Origin: Corynebacterium pollutisoli
GTDB lineage: Bacteria > Actinomycetota > Actinomycetes > Mycobacteriales > Mycobacteriaceae
DNA: 64,000 nt
Assembly (NCBI RefSeq): GCF_900177745.1
Contig: NZ_FXAR01000002.1
Span: 248,001 to 312,000, forward strand
Direction: 5' to 3'
The notes beneath the pieces are model-generated. The model saw only the letters and a program-made list of their open reading frames with translations, was not told the DNA's origin and did not search any database. The translations under genes were made by a program, and so were the position numbers. Positions 27,069-36,095 of this stretch are shown here, in pieces. The first letter of the stretch is position 1, and the number at the start of each line of letters is the position of its first letter.

Positions 27069-28483
27069 GAGCGGTCCTGATGGTGGTAGGTGCGGATGGT
27101 GGCGAAGGCGCGTCGGAGCGCGCCGGAGTCCTTGCGGCCGGGCTGGCCGGGGTACTCCACGCCGGAGTTGAGGTCGAGTCCGAGGCAGTCGACGGCGAGG
27201 GCGTCGGCGATGTTCGCCGGGTTGAGCCCGCCGGCCAGCAGGGACTTCTGCTTGACGACGTCGGGGATCCCCGACCAGTCGAAGCTGGTTCCGGTGCCGC
27301 CGTCCCCGGCGTCGAGAACGAGCTTGTCGACGTCCTCGAGGAGGGCCGTGGCCAGCTCTCCCCCGTCCTGGAGTCCGGTCATGGAGACGGCGCGCCACAC
27401 CTCGACGGTGTCGGGCAGTTCGGCGCGGGCAGCGGCGATGAGCGCGCGCTCGGCCTCCACGGAGCCCTGGTAGGGGGCGTGGATCTGGACGGCGGCGAGG
27501 GCGTCGACAAGCAGCTCGCGGAAACCGGAGGTGCGACGAGACACGGCGACGTACTGCAGGCCCGGTTCGGCGGCGATGATCTCCGCGGCGGTTTCACGTG
27601 AAACATTGCGCGGGGACGCCTCCTCGAAGATGAGGCCTCCGTAGACGGCGCCGGCGGCGGCTGCGGCCTGCGCGGCGGTGGCGGACGTCAGACCGCACAC
27701 CTTGTTCGGGCCGTAGACCAGTTTGCGCGCGGCGCGGTCGATGTCCGGCTGCGAGGTGAGCTGGGAACCGACGAGGAAGCCGTTGGAGTGCCCGCCGAGG
27801 CGACGCACGGTGGCGGCGTCGCGGATGCCGGACTCGGAGACCACGACGGCGTCGTCAGGCACCAGCGCCGCGAGGCGGGCGGAACGGTCCAGGTCAATGG
27901 ACAGATCGTGCAGGTTGCGGTGGTTGACGCCGATGATCTTCGCCCCCAGACGCAGGGCGCGCTCGGTCTCCTCCTCGTCGATGACCTCGGTGAGGATGTC
28001 CAGGCCGTAGCCCTCGGCGACGGCGGCCAGCGCGGCGTACTCCTCGTCGGAGAGGACGGAGAGCATGAGCAGGATGGCGTCGGCACCGAAGTAGCGGGCG
28101 GCGTGGATCTGGACCTCGTCGATGATGAAGTCCTTGCACAGCACCGGCAGGTGCGTCGTCGAGGCGACGGTGGCCAGGTGGTCGTAGTCACCGCCGAAGC
28201 GGTCGGGCTCGCACAGCACGGAGATGCCGGAGGCGTACTTGGAGTACACACGGGCGATGGCGGCGGGCTCGTAGTGCTCGCGGATCATGCCGAGCGACGG
28301 CGACGCCGACTTGCACTCCATGATGAAGCGGTTGCCGCCGCGCTGCCGTAGGCCCTCGTAGAGCGAGCGGGTGGACGGCGTGAGCGTGGAGAGGTCGACG
28401 TGGGCGATGCGCTCGCGGATCTCCGGCAGGTGACCGCGGCGACCCTCGACGATGCTCTCCAGGACGGTGGGCAGCTTAGACAC
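27065..28483 (-). CDS. trpC: Bifunctional indole-3-glycerol-phosphate synthase / phosphoribosylanthranilate isomerase
   Basis: A 472-residue fusion protein, as in C. glutamicum. Residues 1-255 are indole-3-glycerol-phosphate synthase ([33 protein letters not shown]). Residues about 260-472 are the isomerase ([30 protein letters not shown]). GTG 28483 overlaps the end of trpD by 8 nt. A parS site lies inside the gene at 27590-27605 in the interdomain-side part of the isomerase and is read as VSRET. Confidence 0.96.
27590..27605. promoter_or_regulatory. parS site 4
   Basis: GGTTTCACGTGAAACA, same one-mismatch form as site 3, with intact 14-bp core (27591-27604), inside trpC. Confidence 0.9.
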
Positions 28484-29504
28484 TGTAATCAGTCCCCTCG
28501 TGAGTGGTGATCCAGTCCTGGACTGTACCGTCCTCCAGGAGGCGCAGGGCCAGCTCGGTGCCCTCGCGCAGGCTGTCCGCGCGGGAGTTGAGGTAGAACA
28601 TGGCGCCGGCGTTGACGGCCACGGCGTTGCGGTGTGCGGCCGGGCCGGTGCCGTCGAAGATGGCGCGCATGTGCTGCGCGTTCTCGACGCCGTCGCCGCC
28701 GACGAGGTCCTCCAGGGAGCACTTCTCGACGCCGAGGTCCTCCGGCGTCACCTCGTACTGCTCGATGGTGCCGTCCTCCTTGAGCTCCCACACGGTGGTG
28801 GTGCCGTGGACGGCGATCTCGTCGGTGCCGGCGCCGTGGACCACGAGGGCGCGGGATCGGCCCAGCTCACGGAACACTTCGGCCAACATCTGACCTTGCC
28901 CAGGATTGGCTACACCCATGATCTGGAACTCCGGACGAACCGGGGAGAGCAGCGGGCCGAGCACATTGAACAGCGTGGGGATCCGCAGGGCCTTACGCAC
29001 CGGCTGCGCGTGGGCGATCGCCGGGTTGTACGCCGGGGCGAAGAGGAAGGTGAAGTTGGACGCCTCGAACTGGCGCACCGCGCGGTCCGGGTCGAGGTCG
29101 AGCGGGATGTTGAGGGCCTCGAGCACGTCCGCGGAGCCGGACTTGGAGGACACGGAACGGTTGCCGTGCTTGACCACCTTGAGGCCACCGGCGGCCGCCA
29201 GCAGGGAGGCGCCGGTGGTGATGTTGATGGTGTTGGCACCGTCGCCACCCGTGCCGGCGGTGTCGAGCACACCCTCGCCGGTGACCGGGAAGGGGCGGCC
29301 GGCGTTGAGGAAGGCCTTGGCGGCACCGGCGATGTCCTCGAAGGTCTCGCCGCGGGTGCGGATGGTGGCCAGCAGCGCGGCGATGTGGACGTCGTCGTAC
29401 TCACCGATGGTCATCGGGGTGAAGACCTCCACGGCCTCCTCCACGGTGGGGGCCGGGTTGTCCAGGAAGCGCAGCAGAGTCTGGAGGGTGTCGGGATTGG
29501 TCAT
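28476..29504 (-). CDS. trpD: Anthranilate phosphoribosyltransferase
   Basis: A 342-residue enzyme that transfers the phosphoribosyl group of PRPP to anthranilate. The PRPP motif GTGGDGANTINITTG is at residues 84-98, and KHGNRSVSSKSGSADVLEAL follows within the family pattern. It starts at ATG 29504, 3 nt after the trpG stop, and overlaps trpC by 8 nt. Confidence 0.97.
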   Translation of the reverse strand: MTNPDTLQTLLRFLDNPAPTVEEAVEVFTPMTIGEYDDVHIAALLATIRTRGETFEDIAGAAKAFLNAGRPFPVTGEGVLDTAGTGGDGANTINITTGASLLAAAGGLKVVKHGNRSVSSKSGSADVLEALNIPLDLDPDRAVRQFEASNFTFLFAPAYNPAIAHAQPVRKALRIPTLFNVLGPLLSPVRPEFQIMGVANPGQGQMLAEVFRELGRSRALVVHGAGTDEIAVHGTTTVWELKEDGTIEQYEVTPEDLGVEKCSLEDLVGGDGVENAQHMRAIFDGTGPAAHRNAVAVNAGAMFYLNSRADSLREGTELALRLLEDGTVQDWITTHEGTDYSV

Positions 29505-29507
29505 CGG

Positions 29508-30122
29508 CTAATTCCTTTCGGTGAGCAGCTGCTCCACGCAGCGGTTGAGGATGATGGGACCGGAGGGACTGAGCACGCTCTCGGGGTGGAACTGCAGGCC
29601 CAGCGCCCGGTCCATGGCGGCGGCCATGATGACGTCGCCGATCTGCGTCTCCGTCGTCGCCAGCGTCGTCACTCCCGGCGGCGCGGTGACGCAGCCGAGC
29701 GAGTGGTAGCGGGCGACGGGGACGAGGCGGCCGACCTCGCCGGGGATCTCGGCGTCGACGGCTAGGCCCGCGAATACGGGGTGCACGTCCCCCACGAGGG
29801 TCATCGGCACGGACACGCCGTGCACCGGGCCGCAGGGCTCGACGGTGCCGCCGTGGTGCTCGATGAGCGCCTGGAAGCCGAGGCAGATGCCCAGCAGAGG
29901 CACGTCGCCGAGCACGCGCTCGATGAGCTCCATCATGTGGCCGGCGTCGGCCGGGTAGCCGGGGCCGGGCGAGAGGCAGATGAGGTCGGGGTCGGCCGCC
30001 AGGATCTCGTCGACGGGGACGGTGTTGCGGAAGACGGTGCACTCGTGGCCGGCCTCGGCGAAGGCGTCGACGAGGTTGTAGACGAAGCTGTCGTGGTTGT
30101 CGACAAGCACGATGTGTGTCAT
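29508..30122 (-). CDS. trpG: Anthranilate synthase component II (glutamine amidotransferase)
   Basis: A 204-residue class I amidotransferase that supplies ammonia to TrpE. The catalytic cysteine is C80 in LLGICLGFQAL and the His/Glu pair is in LQFHPESVLS. ATG 30122 overlaps the trpE stop by 4 nt. Confidence 0.96.
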   Translation of the reverse strand: MTHIVLVDNHDSFVYNLVDAFAEAGHECTVFRNTVPVDEILAADPDLICLSPGPGYPADAGHMMELIERVLGDVPLLGICLGFQALIEHHGGTVEPCGPVHGVSVPMTLVGDVHPVFAGLAVDAEIPGEVGRLVPVARYHSLGCVTAPPGVTTLATTETQIGDVIMAAAMDRALGLQFHPESVLSPSGPIILNRCVEQLLTERN

Positions 30123-31639
30123 CGGATGACCTCCAGGGTGGAATCCGCGGCGAGCGCGATGGCGTTGAGCACGGCGTAGGCCTTGTGCAGGGTCTCGTCG
30201 GCCTCGGACTGCGGGTTGGAGTCGCGCACGACACCGGCGCCGGCCTGCACCAGCGCCACCCCGTCCTGTACGAAGGCGGAGCGGATGACGATGCAGTTGT
30301 CCATGGTGCCGTCGCCCTTGAGGTAGCCCACGGCCCCGCCGTAGGACCCGCGGCGCTGCTTCTCGACGCCCCGCAGCAGCTCCATCGCCCGGATCTTCGG
30401 CGCCCCGGACAGGGTGCCCATGTTCATGCACGCCCGGTAGGCGTCGAGGGCGTCGAGCGAGGGGTCGAGGGTGGCGGTCACCCGGGAGACGAGGTGCATG
30501 ACGCGGGAGTAGCGGTCGACCTGCAGCAGGTCGGCGACGCGCCGGGTGGCGGGCACGGCGACGCGGGCGAGGTCGTTGCGGGCCAGATCGACGAGCATGG
30601 TGTGCTCGGCGATCTCCTTGGCGTCGGTACGCAGCTCCAGCTCCATGCGGATGTCGAGCTCGTCGTTGACGGAACCGTCCGGGTTCATGCCGCGCGGGCG
30701 GGTGCCGGCGATGGGGTACAGCTGCACCTCGCGGGTGGCGGGGTCAAACTTGAGGTTCGACTCCGGGGACGCGCCGAAGAGCTCGAAGGGACGCCCGTTG
30801 GTGCCGATGCCCCGCTGGTAGAACATGTACGGGCTGGGGTTCGTCTCGCGCAGCTGGCGGTAGGCGGCGAATGCGTCCGGGCAGGGCGCGGTGAAGGTGC
30901 GCGCCGGGACGACCTGGTAGATGTCGCCGTTGTGGATGTTGCCCTTGAGCTTCTCGACGTGGGCGCGGAACGTCGCGTCGTCGATGTCCGCCTCCACCTG
31001 CAGGACGTCCTCGGGGTGGTGCTCGGGCTCGAAGGCGGGGACGGCGGCGTCGATGAGGGCGGCAAGCTCGTCGATACGCGGGGTGAGGTCGCCGGCGAAG
31101 GAGACGCCCGTGAGCTGGGCCGTCTGCTCCTCGTGGTTGATGTTGAGCACGATCTCGGCGAGCTCGAACTGGTAGTCCGGGTAGGTGTTCGGCCCCTCCC
31201 CCACCGCGGGCAGATCCTCGAAGGTCTCCAGGAAGTCGAAGGCGATGCCGCCGGCCAGCATCGGCAGGGTGTCGGTGCTGTACCCGGCGTTGCGGGTGAG
31301 CGCGCGCAGCGGCTCCACCGGGCTGACTGCGGTGAGGCGCTCGCGCTCGTCGACGGCCCCGGTCCGCGGGAACGTGAACGTGTCGCGGCCGTACCCGGCC
31401 AACTGCCCGTTGAGCTTCTCGACGATCACCTGACCGGATTCCGACAACGCCTCCGCGGTGACGGTGTGGCCGGTGCAGGTCAGGCGCACGGAGGAGGCCA
31501 GCACGGCGAGGGAGGAGATACCGGACTTGGTGGTGATGTCCGCGGACTCCAGCAGCAGGGAGCCACCCAGGTGGGCGAACAGTCCGGAGGCGTCCGCGTG
31601 ATAGCGGACATCCCGGGTGTGGATGGTCGGAGAGCTCAT
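30119..31639 (-). CDS. trpE: Anthranilate synthase component I
   Basis: A 506-residue chorismate-utilising enzyme, first structural gene of the operon. The N-terminal LLLESAD matches the tryptophan feedback-binding LLES motif. The C-terminal catalytic part shows SPYMFYQR, GTRPRG, ELRTDAKEIAEHTMLVDLARND and GTLSGAPKIRAMELL. ATG 31639 is preceded by GAAAGG; an in-frame start 36 nt upstream lacks such a site. Expression is likely controlled by the attenuator just upstream. Confidence 0.97.
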   Translation of the reverse strand: MSSPTIHTRDVRYHADASGLFAHLGGSLLLESADITTKSGISSLAVLASSVRLTCTGHTVTAEALSESGQVIVEKLNGQLAGYGRDTFTFPRTGAVDERERLTAVSPVEPLRALTRNAGYSTDTLPMLAGGIAFDFLETFEDLPAVGEGPNTYPDYQFELAEIVLNINHEEQTAQLTGVSFAGDLTPRIDELAALIDAAVPAFEPEHHPEDVLQVEADIDDATFRAHVEKLKGNIHNGDIYQVVPARTFTAPCPDAFAAYRQLRETNPSPYMFYQRGIGTNGRPFELFGASPESNLKFDPATREVQLYPIAGTRPRGMNPDGSVNDELDIRMELELRTDAKEIAEHTMLVDLARNDLARVAVPATRRVADLLQVDRYSRVMHLVSRVTATLDPSLDALDAYRACMNMGTLSGAPKIRAMELLRGVEKQRRGSYGGAVGYLKGDGTMDNCIVIRSAFVQDGVALVQAGAGVVRDSNPQSEADETLHKAYAVLNAIALAADSTLEVIR

Positions 31640-31673
31640 ACGGGCCTTTCGGTTGTGCGCCGCTGGCTCGACC

Positions 31674-31717
31674 AAGAGAAAAGGCCCGCGGCGCTTCGGG
31701 AGGGAAGCAGGCGGGCC
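31674..31717 (-). terminator. trp attenuator terminator
   Basis: On the minus strand GGCCCGC (31717-31711) pairs with GCGGGCC (31689-31683), with an inner GCTTC/GAAGC stem, and TTTTCTCTT follows. It lies between the leader peptide stop and trpE and is the expected attenuator hairpin. Confidence 0.8.
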
Positions 31718-31741
31718 GGGAGATACAGACGTGGCACGCCG

Positions 31742-31774
31742 TTACGCGCGCCACCACCACTGGGTGTTCGTCAT
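31742..31774 (-). CDS. trpL: trp operon leader peptide
   Basis: A 10-codon frame reading M-T-N-T-Q-W-W-W-R-A then TAA. Three successive Trp codons directly upstream of a terminator hairpin are the classical sign of ribosome-mediated attenuation: when charged tRNA-Trp is scarce the ribosome stalls here and the terminator does not form. The start ATG is at 31774 with a weak purine stretch (GTGAAGAA) before it. It was too short for routine gene calling. Confidence 0.9.
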   Translation of the reverse strand: MTNTQWWWRA

Positions 31775-31791
31775 GTTCTTCACAAGAGGAA

Positions 31792-31820
31792 ACGTTAACC
31801 CCGTGAGGAGGTCATGTCAA
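31792..31820 (-). promoter_or_regulatory. trp operon promoter
   Basis: On the minus strand TTGACA (31820-31815) and TAACGT (31797-31792) are separated by 17 bp. The transcript would start near 31785, just before trpL. The -35 overlaps the stop of the upstream SdpI-like gene. The -10 lies in the palindrome GTTAAC, possibly an operator, but no regulator can be named. Confidence 0.75.
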
Positions 31821-32266
31821 TTTTTATCGGCCTCGCTGGCGGCCCTGCGCAGCGCGGCGACATCCACCGCCGGGGTCTCGGCCGGGGCACCGCAGTTGCA
31901 GTCCTGCCCGCAGCCGCCCTGCTCGTCGTCCGCGGGGGCGTCGATAAGCGAGGCGGTGCGGGCACCGACGTTGGCGCCGAGGGAGACGGCGACGAGCGCG
32001 ATGATGACGGTGAGGGCGGTGAACACCCACATCCAGCCGCCGGAGGCGAAGCCCAGCAGCCCGCCGAAGAGCAGCGCCACCCCGCCGAACGTCCAGATCG
32101 GGCCAGCGGCGGCGTGCGCGGACTCCCACGCCTCCTGCGACTTCCGCACCTCGGGCACGCGCAGGCCGAAGACGGAGTTGCCCGGCAGCTTCCTCGTCCA
32201 CGACAGCACACCGAAGAGAATGAGCGCGACGGCGAGAACCATGAGGGCGATGGCGAGGAAAGTCAT
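31817..32266 (-). CDS. SdpI/YhfL family membrane protein
   Basis: A 149-residue protein with three hydrophobic segments (about 1-20, 55-75, 80-100) and the SdpI-type motif TRKLPGNSVFGLRVPEVRKS between the first two. The C-terminal tail contains CGQDCNC, a possible metal or thiol site. SdpI in Bacillus gives immunity to the SdpC toxin; the role of the actinobacterial relatives is not known. It lies just upstream of the trp promoter on the same strand. Confidence 0.8.
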   Translation of the reverse strand: MTFLAIALMVLAVALILFGVLSWTRKLPGNSVFGLRVPEVRKSQEAWESAHAAAGPIWTFGGVALLFGGLLGFASGGWMWVFTALTVIIALVAVSLGANVGARTASLIDAPADDEQGGCGQDCNCGAPAETPAVDVAALRRAASEADKN

Positions 32267-32311
32267 GAGGCTGAGTCTATCCCCCGCACCACTTGGCGGT
32301 ACATTTCGGTC

Positions 32312-33541
32312 ATGGACCTCAAGCGCCTCTCCTCCTCGCTGCTGTTCCGGGTGATCGTCGCGATCATCCTGGGCATCATCTGCAGCCTCTTCTTCCCTGA
32401 CTGGCTGGCCCGCGTCTTCGTGACCTTCAACAGCCTCTTCGGCGGGTTCCTGGGCTTCTTCGTCCCGGTGCTCATCTTCGCGCTCATCACTCCGGCCATC
32501 GCCGGCCTGGGGCGCGGGGCCGGCAAGTGGCTGGGCATCACCACCGGCATCGCCTACCTGTCGACGATCCTCTCCGGCCTCCTCGCCTACGCCGTGTCCC
32601 TGGCGGTCTACCCGTGGCTGCTCGCCGACCAGGGTGACGTCGCCGTCTCCGACATCGACGAGGGTGGCCTGGCCCCCTACTTCGCCATCGAGATCACCCC
32701 GCCCTTCGAGGTGCTCACCGCCCTGCTGCTCGCCTTCGCCGTCGGCCTGGCGATGACCACCGTGAAGTCCGACACCCTGTACAAGGGCTCCCGCGACCTC
32801 GAGCGCGTGGTGATGAAGGTGATCACCGCGTTCATCATCCCGCTGCTGCCGGTGTTCATCTTCGGCATGTTCCTGTCCCTGGGCATGAACGGCAACCTCA
32901 TGGACACGATGATCGCGTTCGGCAAGGTGCTCGCCCTGTCCGTCGGCATGACCTTCGTCTACCTGGCCTTCCAGTACGGAGTCGCCGGTGCCGTCGCGGG
33001 GCAGAACCCCTTCGTGGCGTTCAGGAACATGCTGCCCGCCTACGCCACCGCGCTGGGCACCTCCTCCTCCGCCGCGACCATCCCGGTGACCTACGCCTCC
33101 ACGCTGAAGAACCGCGTCGAGGTCAACGTCGCCGGCTTCGTCATCCCGCTGTGCGCCACCATCCACCTGGCGGGCTCGATGATGAAGATCGGCCTGTACG
33201 CCTTCGCCATCGTGTTCATGTCCGGCCTCGACGTCTCCCCCGGCCTGGCCGTCGGCTTCATCCTCATGCTGGGCGTGACCATGATCGCCGCGCCGGGTGT
33301 GCCGGGTGGCGCGATCATGGCGGCGGTCGGCCTGCTGTCGTCCATGCTGGGCTTCTCCGACGACCAGGTGGCGCTCATGATCGCCGCCTACATCGCCGTC
33401 GACTCCTTCGGCACGGCGGCCAACGTCACCGGTGACGGCGCGATCGCGATGATCGTCAACAAGTTCGCCAGGGGGAAGATCCCGGCCCGCGAATCCGGGG
33501 ACGAGCAGGAGGGGCTCGAGGCCGCCATCACCGGCGAGTGA
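32312..33541 (+). CDS. Dicarboxylate/amino acid:cation symporter (DAACS family)
   Basis: A 409-residue sodium-coupled transporter with the family serine-rich motif TSSSAATIPVT and the later SxDxxGTAANVTGDG substrate/sodium region (DSFGTAANVTGDGAIA). About eight membrane helices and two re-entrant loops are expected. It most resembles serine/threonine (SstT-like) or acidic amino acid carriers; the exact substrate is uncertain. ATG 32312 lies shortly downstream of a TTGGCG..GTACAT region; no firm promoter is called. Confidence 0.88.
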   Translation: MDLKRLSSSLLFRVIVAIILGIICSLFFPDWLARVFVTFNSLFGGFLGFFVPVLIFALITPAIAGLGRGAGKWLGITTGIAYLSTILSGLLAYAVSLAVYPWLLADQGDVAVSDIDEGGLAPYFAIEITPPFEVLTALLLAFAVGLAMTTVKSDTLYKGSRDLERVVMKVITAFIIPLLPVFIFGMFLSLGMNGNLMDTMIAFGKVLALSVGMTFVYLAFQYGVAGAVAGQNPFVAFRNMLPAYATALGTSSSAATIPVTYASTLKNRVEVNVAGFVIPLCATIHLAGSMMKIGLYAFAIVFMSGLDVSPGLAVGFILMLGVTMIAAPGVPGGAIMAAVGLLSSMLGFSDDQVALMIAAYIAVDSFGTAANVTGDGAIAMIVNKFARGKIPARESGDEQEGLEAAITGE

Positions 33542-33554
33542 CGCCGCAGACGTC

Positions 33555-33914
33555 TCAGATGTAGTTGAGCGGGGGGTGGTCGGTGATGTGGCACTCGCTG
33601 GGGCCGTCCGGGTCGCCGTAGAGGTCGACGGTCCAGCCGCCGCGCCCGATGCGCAGCAGCTTGACCGAGGTGAAGTACAGCGCGATCTCACCGGTGTTGC
33701 TCGACTGCCCCGCGACGGCCCGGTCGTGGAACTCCCGGACCACCTCCGGATCGTGGTTCCACACCCGGTGGACGGCGCCGTCCATCTCGTAGATGAGCCA
33801 GTTCCCCTCGTATCCGAGGACGTGGATCTGCTTGATCTCGCCGGGCCGGCGGGCTGTCAGCCCGGCCTGAATGTAGTGGACGCTGTGCCCGGGGGCATAG
33901 GACGTGCATGGCAT
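33555..33914 (-). CDS. Hypothetical protein
   Basis: A 119-residue soluble protein (MPCTSYAPGHSVHYIQAGL...) rich in beta-forming residues, with no signal peptide or membrane helix. ATG 33914 is supported by AAGGAG 8 nt upstream. I do not recognise the family. The gene converges on the DAACS transporter and is separated from the MFS gene upstream by 168 nt in which I see no clear feature. Confidence 0.7.
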   Translation of the reverse strand: MPCTSYAPGHSVHYIQAGLTARRPGEIKQIHVLGYEGNWLIYEMDGAVHRVWNHDPEVVREFHDRAVAGQSSNTGEIALYFTSVKLLRIGRGGWTVDLYGDPDGPSECHITDHPPLNYI

Positions 33915-34082
33915 CGGAGTATCTCCTTGTGTCGCAGTTTCCCGTCGCGGTCGCGAGGCGGGCCGATCTTCCCCTGCGGGCACCGTTGTGCGGACACGGT
34001 TGCCAGTCAGCCGGTCAGGGGACCGTGGTGGCTGAGCTTCTGGATCGTGGTGCCGATGATAGCACCGACTAGACCAAGCTGT

Positions 34083-35399
34083 CTACCTGCTCAGGGTGAA
34101 GTGGCGTTCCGCCTGCTCGGCCTCATGCTCCGGGCCCAGCGGGATGCCGGTGCGGTCGCGCAGGGAGGCCGCCGCCAGCAGCCCGATGAACGTGGCCACG
34201 AGGAGGTAGGCGGTGACACCGACCGTGGAGCCGGTCGCCTGCACCACGGCAGCCGCGATGGTCGGCGCGAAGGCACCGCCCAGGATGGAGCCCAGCGCGT
34301 AGGTGATCGAGGCCCCCGAGCCGCGTACCGACGCCGGGAACAGCTCCGCGTACAACGCCGCCTGCTGGCCGTACGTCACGCCCAGACCCACGCCGAGCAG
34401 CAGCATCGCCGGCCACAGCAGCCCGTTCTGCACCAGCGGGAACAGGGCCGCCGCCGCGACGGCCTGGATGAGGAAGCCCACGAGGTAGGTGTTCCGCCGC
34501 CCGATGCGGTCGGAGATCCCGCCCGCCAGCACGCCCGAGATGAGCCACGTGACGGCCGCGCCGGTGACCGCCCACAGCACCGCACCCCGGTCCATGCCGA
34601 GGTCGTTGACGGCCCAGCTCTGCACGTAGCCACCGGCGATCATGTAGCCGACGACCCCGTTGCCCGCGAAGACGAGCGCGCCGACGAACACCACCGGGAA
34701 GTAGTTGCGCAGCAGCTCCCCCAGCGGGTTGGCCCGCTTCTGCTCGGCGATCTGGGCCATCTCCGTGAACACCGGCGACTCGTCCACGCCGGAGCGGATC
34801 CAGAAGCCGAGGATCATCAGGCCGATGGAGAGCAGGAACGGGATGCGCCAGCCCCATTCGATGAAGGCGTCGCCCGGCGCGATCATGCTCATGAGCGCCA
34901 GCATGCCCGACGACAGCAGGAGCCCGGCGGGTGCACCGGCCTGCGGTCCCGCCCCGAACAGACCCCGCTTCTCGACGGGCGCGTGTTCCACCGCCAGCAG
35001 CACCGCCGAGCCCCACTCGCCTCCGGCGGAGATGCCCTGGATGATGCGGAAGAGGATGAGCAGCAGCGGGGCCGCGATGCCGATCGTCTCGTAGGTGGGC
35101 ACCAGGCCGATGAGGGTCGTCGCCCCGCCCATGGCCAGGAGTGTCACCATGAGGACGACGCGGCGGCCGAGGACGTCGGAGAAGTGCCCCGCCAGTACCG
35201 CGCCGAGCGGGCGGAAGAGGAACGACAGACCGACGGACAGGAAGCTGACGATGGTCGCCAGACCCGGATCGAGGTCACCGAACATGACCTTGTTGAACAC
35301 CAGCCCGGCGACGGCGGCGTAAAGGAAAAAGTCATACCACTCGATGGCGGTTCCGATGGTCGTGGCGGCCACGACCCGGCGGTCATCTCGTCTCTGCAT
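34083..35399 (-). CDS. MFS transporter of the metabolite:H+ symporter type
   Basis: A 438-residue, 12-helix transporter. It has the family start IGTAIEWYDFFLYAAVAGLV, the loop 2-3 motif GHFSDVLGRRVVL, and RIIQGISAGGEWG in helix 4. Related proteins carry citrate, alpha-ketoglutarate, proline/betaine or shikimate; the substrate here is not certain. ATG 35399 lies 8 nt after the -10 TAGTGT; GTG 35411 is a poorer alternative within the promoter. It is divergent from a Rieske gene and shares its -10 region. Confidence 0.88.
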   Translation of the reverse strand: MQRRDDRRVVAATTIGTAIEWYDFFLYAAVAGLVFNKVMFGDLDPGLATIVSFLSVGLSFLFRPLGAVLAGHFSDVLGRRVVLMVTLLAMGGATTLIGLVPTYETIGIAAPLLLILFRIIQGISAGGEWGSAVLLAVEHAPVEKRGLFGAGPQAGAPAGLLLSSGMLALMSMIAPGDAFIEWGWRIPFLLSIGLMILGFWIRSGVDESPVFTEMAQIAEQKRANPLGELLRNYFPVVFVGALVFAGNGVVGYMIAGGYVQSWAVNDLGMDRGAVLWAVTGAAVTWLISGVLAGGISDRIGRRNTYLVGFLIQAVAAAALFPLVQNGLLWPAMLLLGVGLGVTYGQQAALYAELFPASVRGSGASITYALGSILGGAFAPTIAAAVVQATGSTVGVTAYLLVATFIGLLAAASLRDRTGIPLGPEHEAEQAERHFTLSR

Positions 35400-35407
35400 G
35401 AGCAAGA

Positions 35408-35417
35408 ACACTACCGT
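35408..35417. promoter_or_regulatory. Shared divergent -10 element, ACACTACCGT
   Basis: Minus strand TAGTGT, 8 nt before ATG 35399; plus strand TACCGT, 7 nt before ATG 35425. Confidence 0.55.
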
Positions 35418-35424
35418 GGGTCAC

Positions 35425-35730
35425 ATGCAGGAACTTGCCTATGTGGACGATATCGCCCCCGGTTCCACCCGACCTCTCGACGACGGCCTCCTCCTCGTCC
35501 GCGACCTCGCGGGTGACTTCCACCTCATCGAGGACCGCTGCCCCCACGTCGGCTGGTCACTGGCGACGGGCACGCTGCACGAGGACGCCGTCATCGAGTG
35601 TCCGCTGCACCACGGCCTGTGGTGTCTGCGGACGGGTGATCCGCAGCGTTATCCGGCGCGGGTGCCGATGACGGTGCATCCGGTGACGGTCCGGGACGGT
35701 CGGGTCTACCGTCTTCCCGCCGCAGAGTAG
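35425..35730 (+). CDS. Rieske [2Fe-2S] ferredoxin-type protein
   Basis: A 101-residue soluble Rieske protein with ligands in RCPHVGWSLATG and CPLHHGLWCLRTGDP (C-x-H ... C-x2-H). It resembles the ferredoxin components of ring-hydroxylating or nitrite-reductase systems but no oxygenase gene is close by. No signal peptide. Leaderless start is likely. Its last 140 nt lie antisense to the C-terminal part of the DUF454 gene. Confidence 0.88.
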   Translation: MQELAYVDDIAPGSTRPLDDGLLLVRDLAGDFHLIEDRCPHVGWSLATGTLHEDAVIECPLHHGLWCLRTGDPQRYPARVPMTVHPVTVRDGRVYRLPAAE

Positions 35731-36073
35731 CGATGTGCACGGTCACACCCGCCGCGATGAGCGGCAGGATGACCGCCGGGATCGTGTACCCCGACCAGGC
35801 GAGGTAGCCCGCGGACAGTGCGATGGAGATCCACAGCGCCACGATGGTGCGCGTCTTGTGGGCCCGCGTCATCGTGTGGTTGTTGTAGTTGCTGATGTAG
35901 GTCCCCAGCACCCGGTGATTGACCAGGTAGCTGTGCAGGCGGGTCGAACTGCGGGCGAAGCAGAAGGCGCTGAGCAGGAGGAACGGAGTCGTCGGCAGGA
36001 GCGGCAGGAAGATGCCCAGCACGCCGAGCGCCAGGCTGACGCAGCCGACGACGACGAGCAGGGGCTTGAGCAT
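35591..36073 (-). CDS. YbaN/DUF454 family inner-membrane protein
   Basis: A 160-residue protein whose first 120 residues fit DUF454 (GVLGIFLPLLPTTPFLLLSAFCFARSS and VLGTYISNYN), with about four short membrane helices. The last 45 residues are a disordered Pro/Asp/Ala tail. That tail is encoded antisense to the Rieske gene. ATG 36073 is preceded by GGAGGC and a TAGAGT -10 element. Function unknown. Confidence 0.8.
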   Translation of the reverse strand: MLKPLLVVVGCVSLALGVLGIFLPLLPTTPFLLLSAFCFARSSTRLHSYLVNHRVLGTYISNYNNHTMTRAHKTRTIVALWISIALSAGYLAWSGYTIPAVILPLIAAGVTVHIATLRREDGRPDRPGPSPDAPSSAPAPDNAADHPSADTTGRGAADTR

Positions 36074-36079
36074 GCCTCC

Positions 36080-36089
36080 ACTCTAGGCT
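36080..36089. promoter_or_regulatory. Shared divergent -10 element, ACTCTAGGCT
   Basis: Minus strand TAGAGT, 6 nt before ATG 36073; plus strand TAGGCT, 6 nt before ATG 36096. Confidence 0.6.
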
Positions 36090-36095
36090 TGACCC

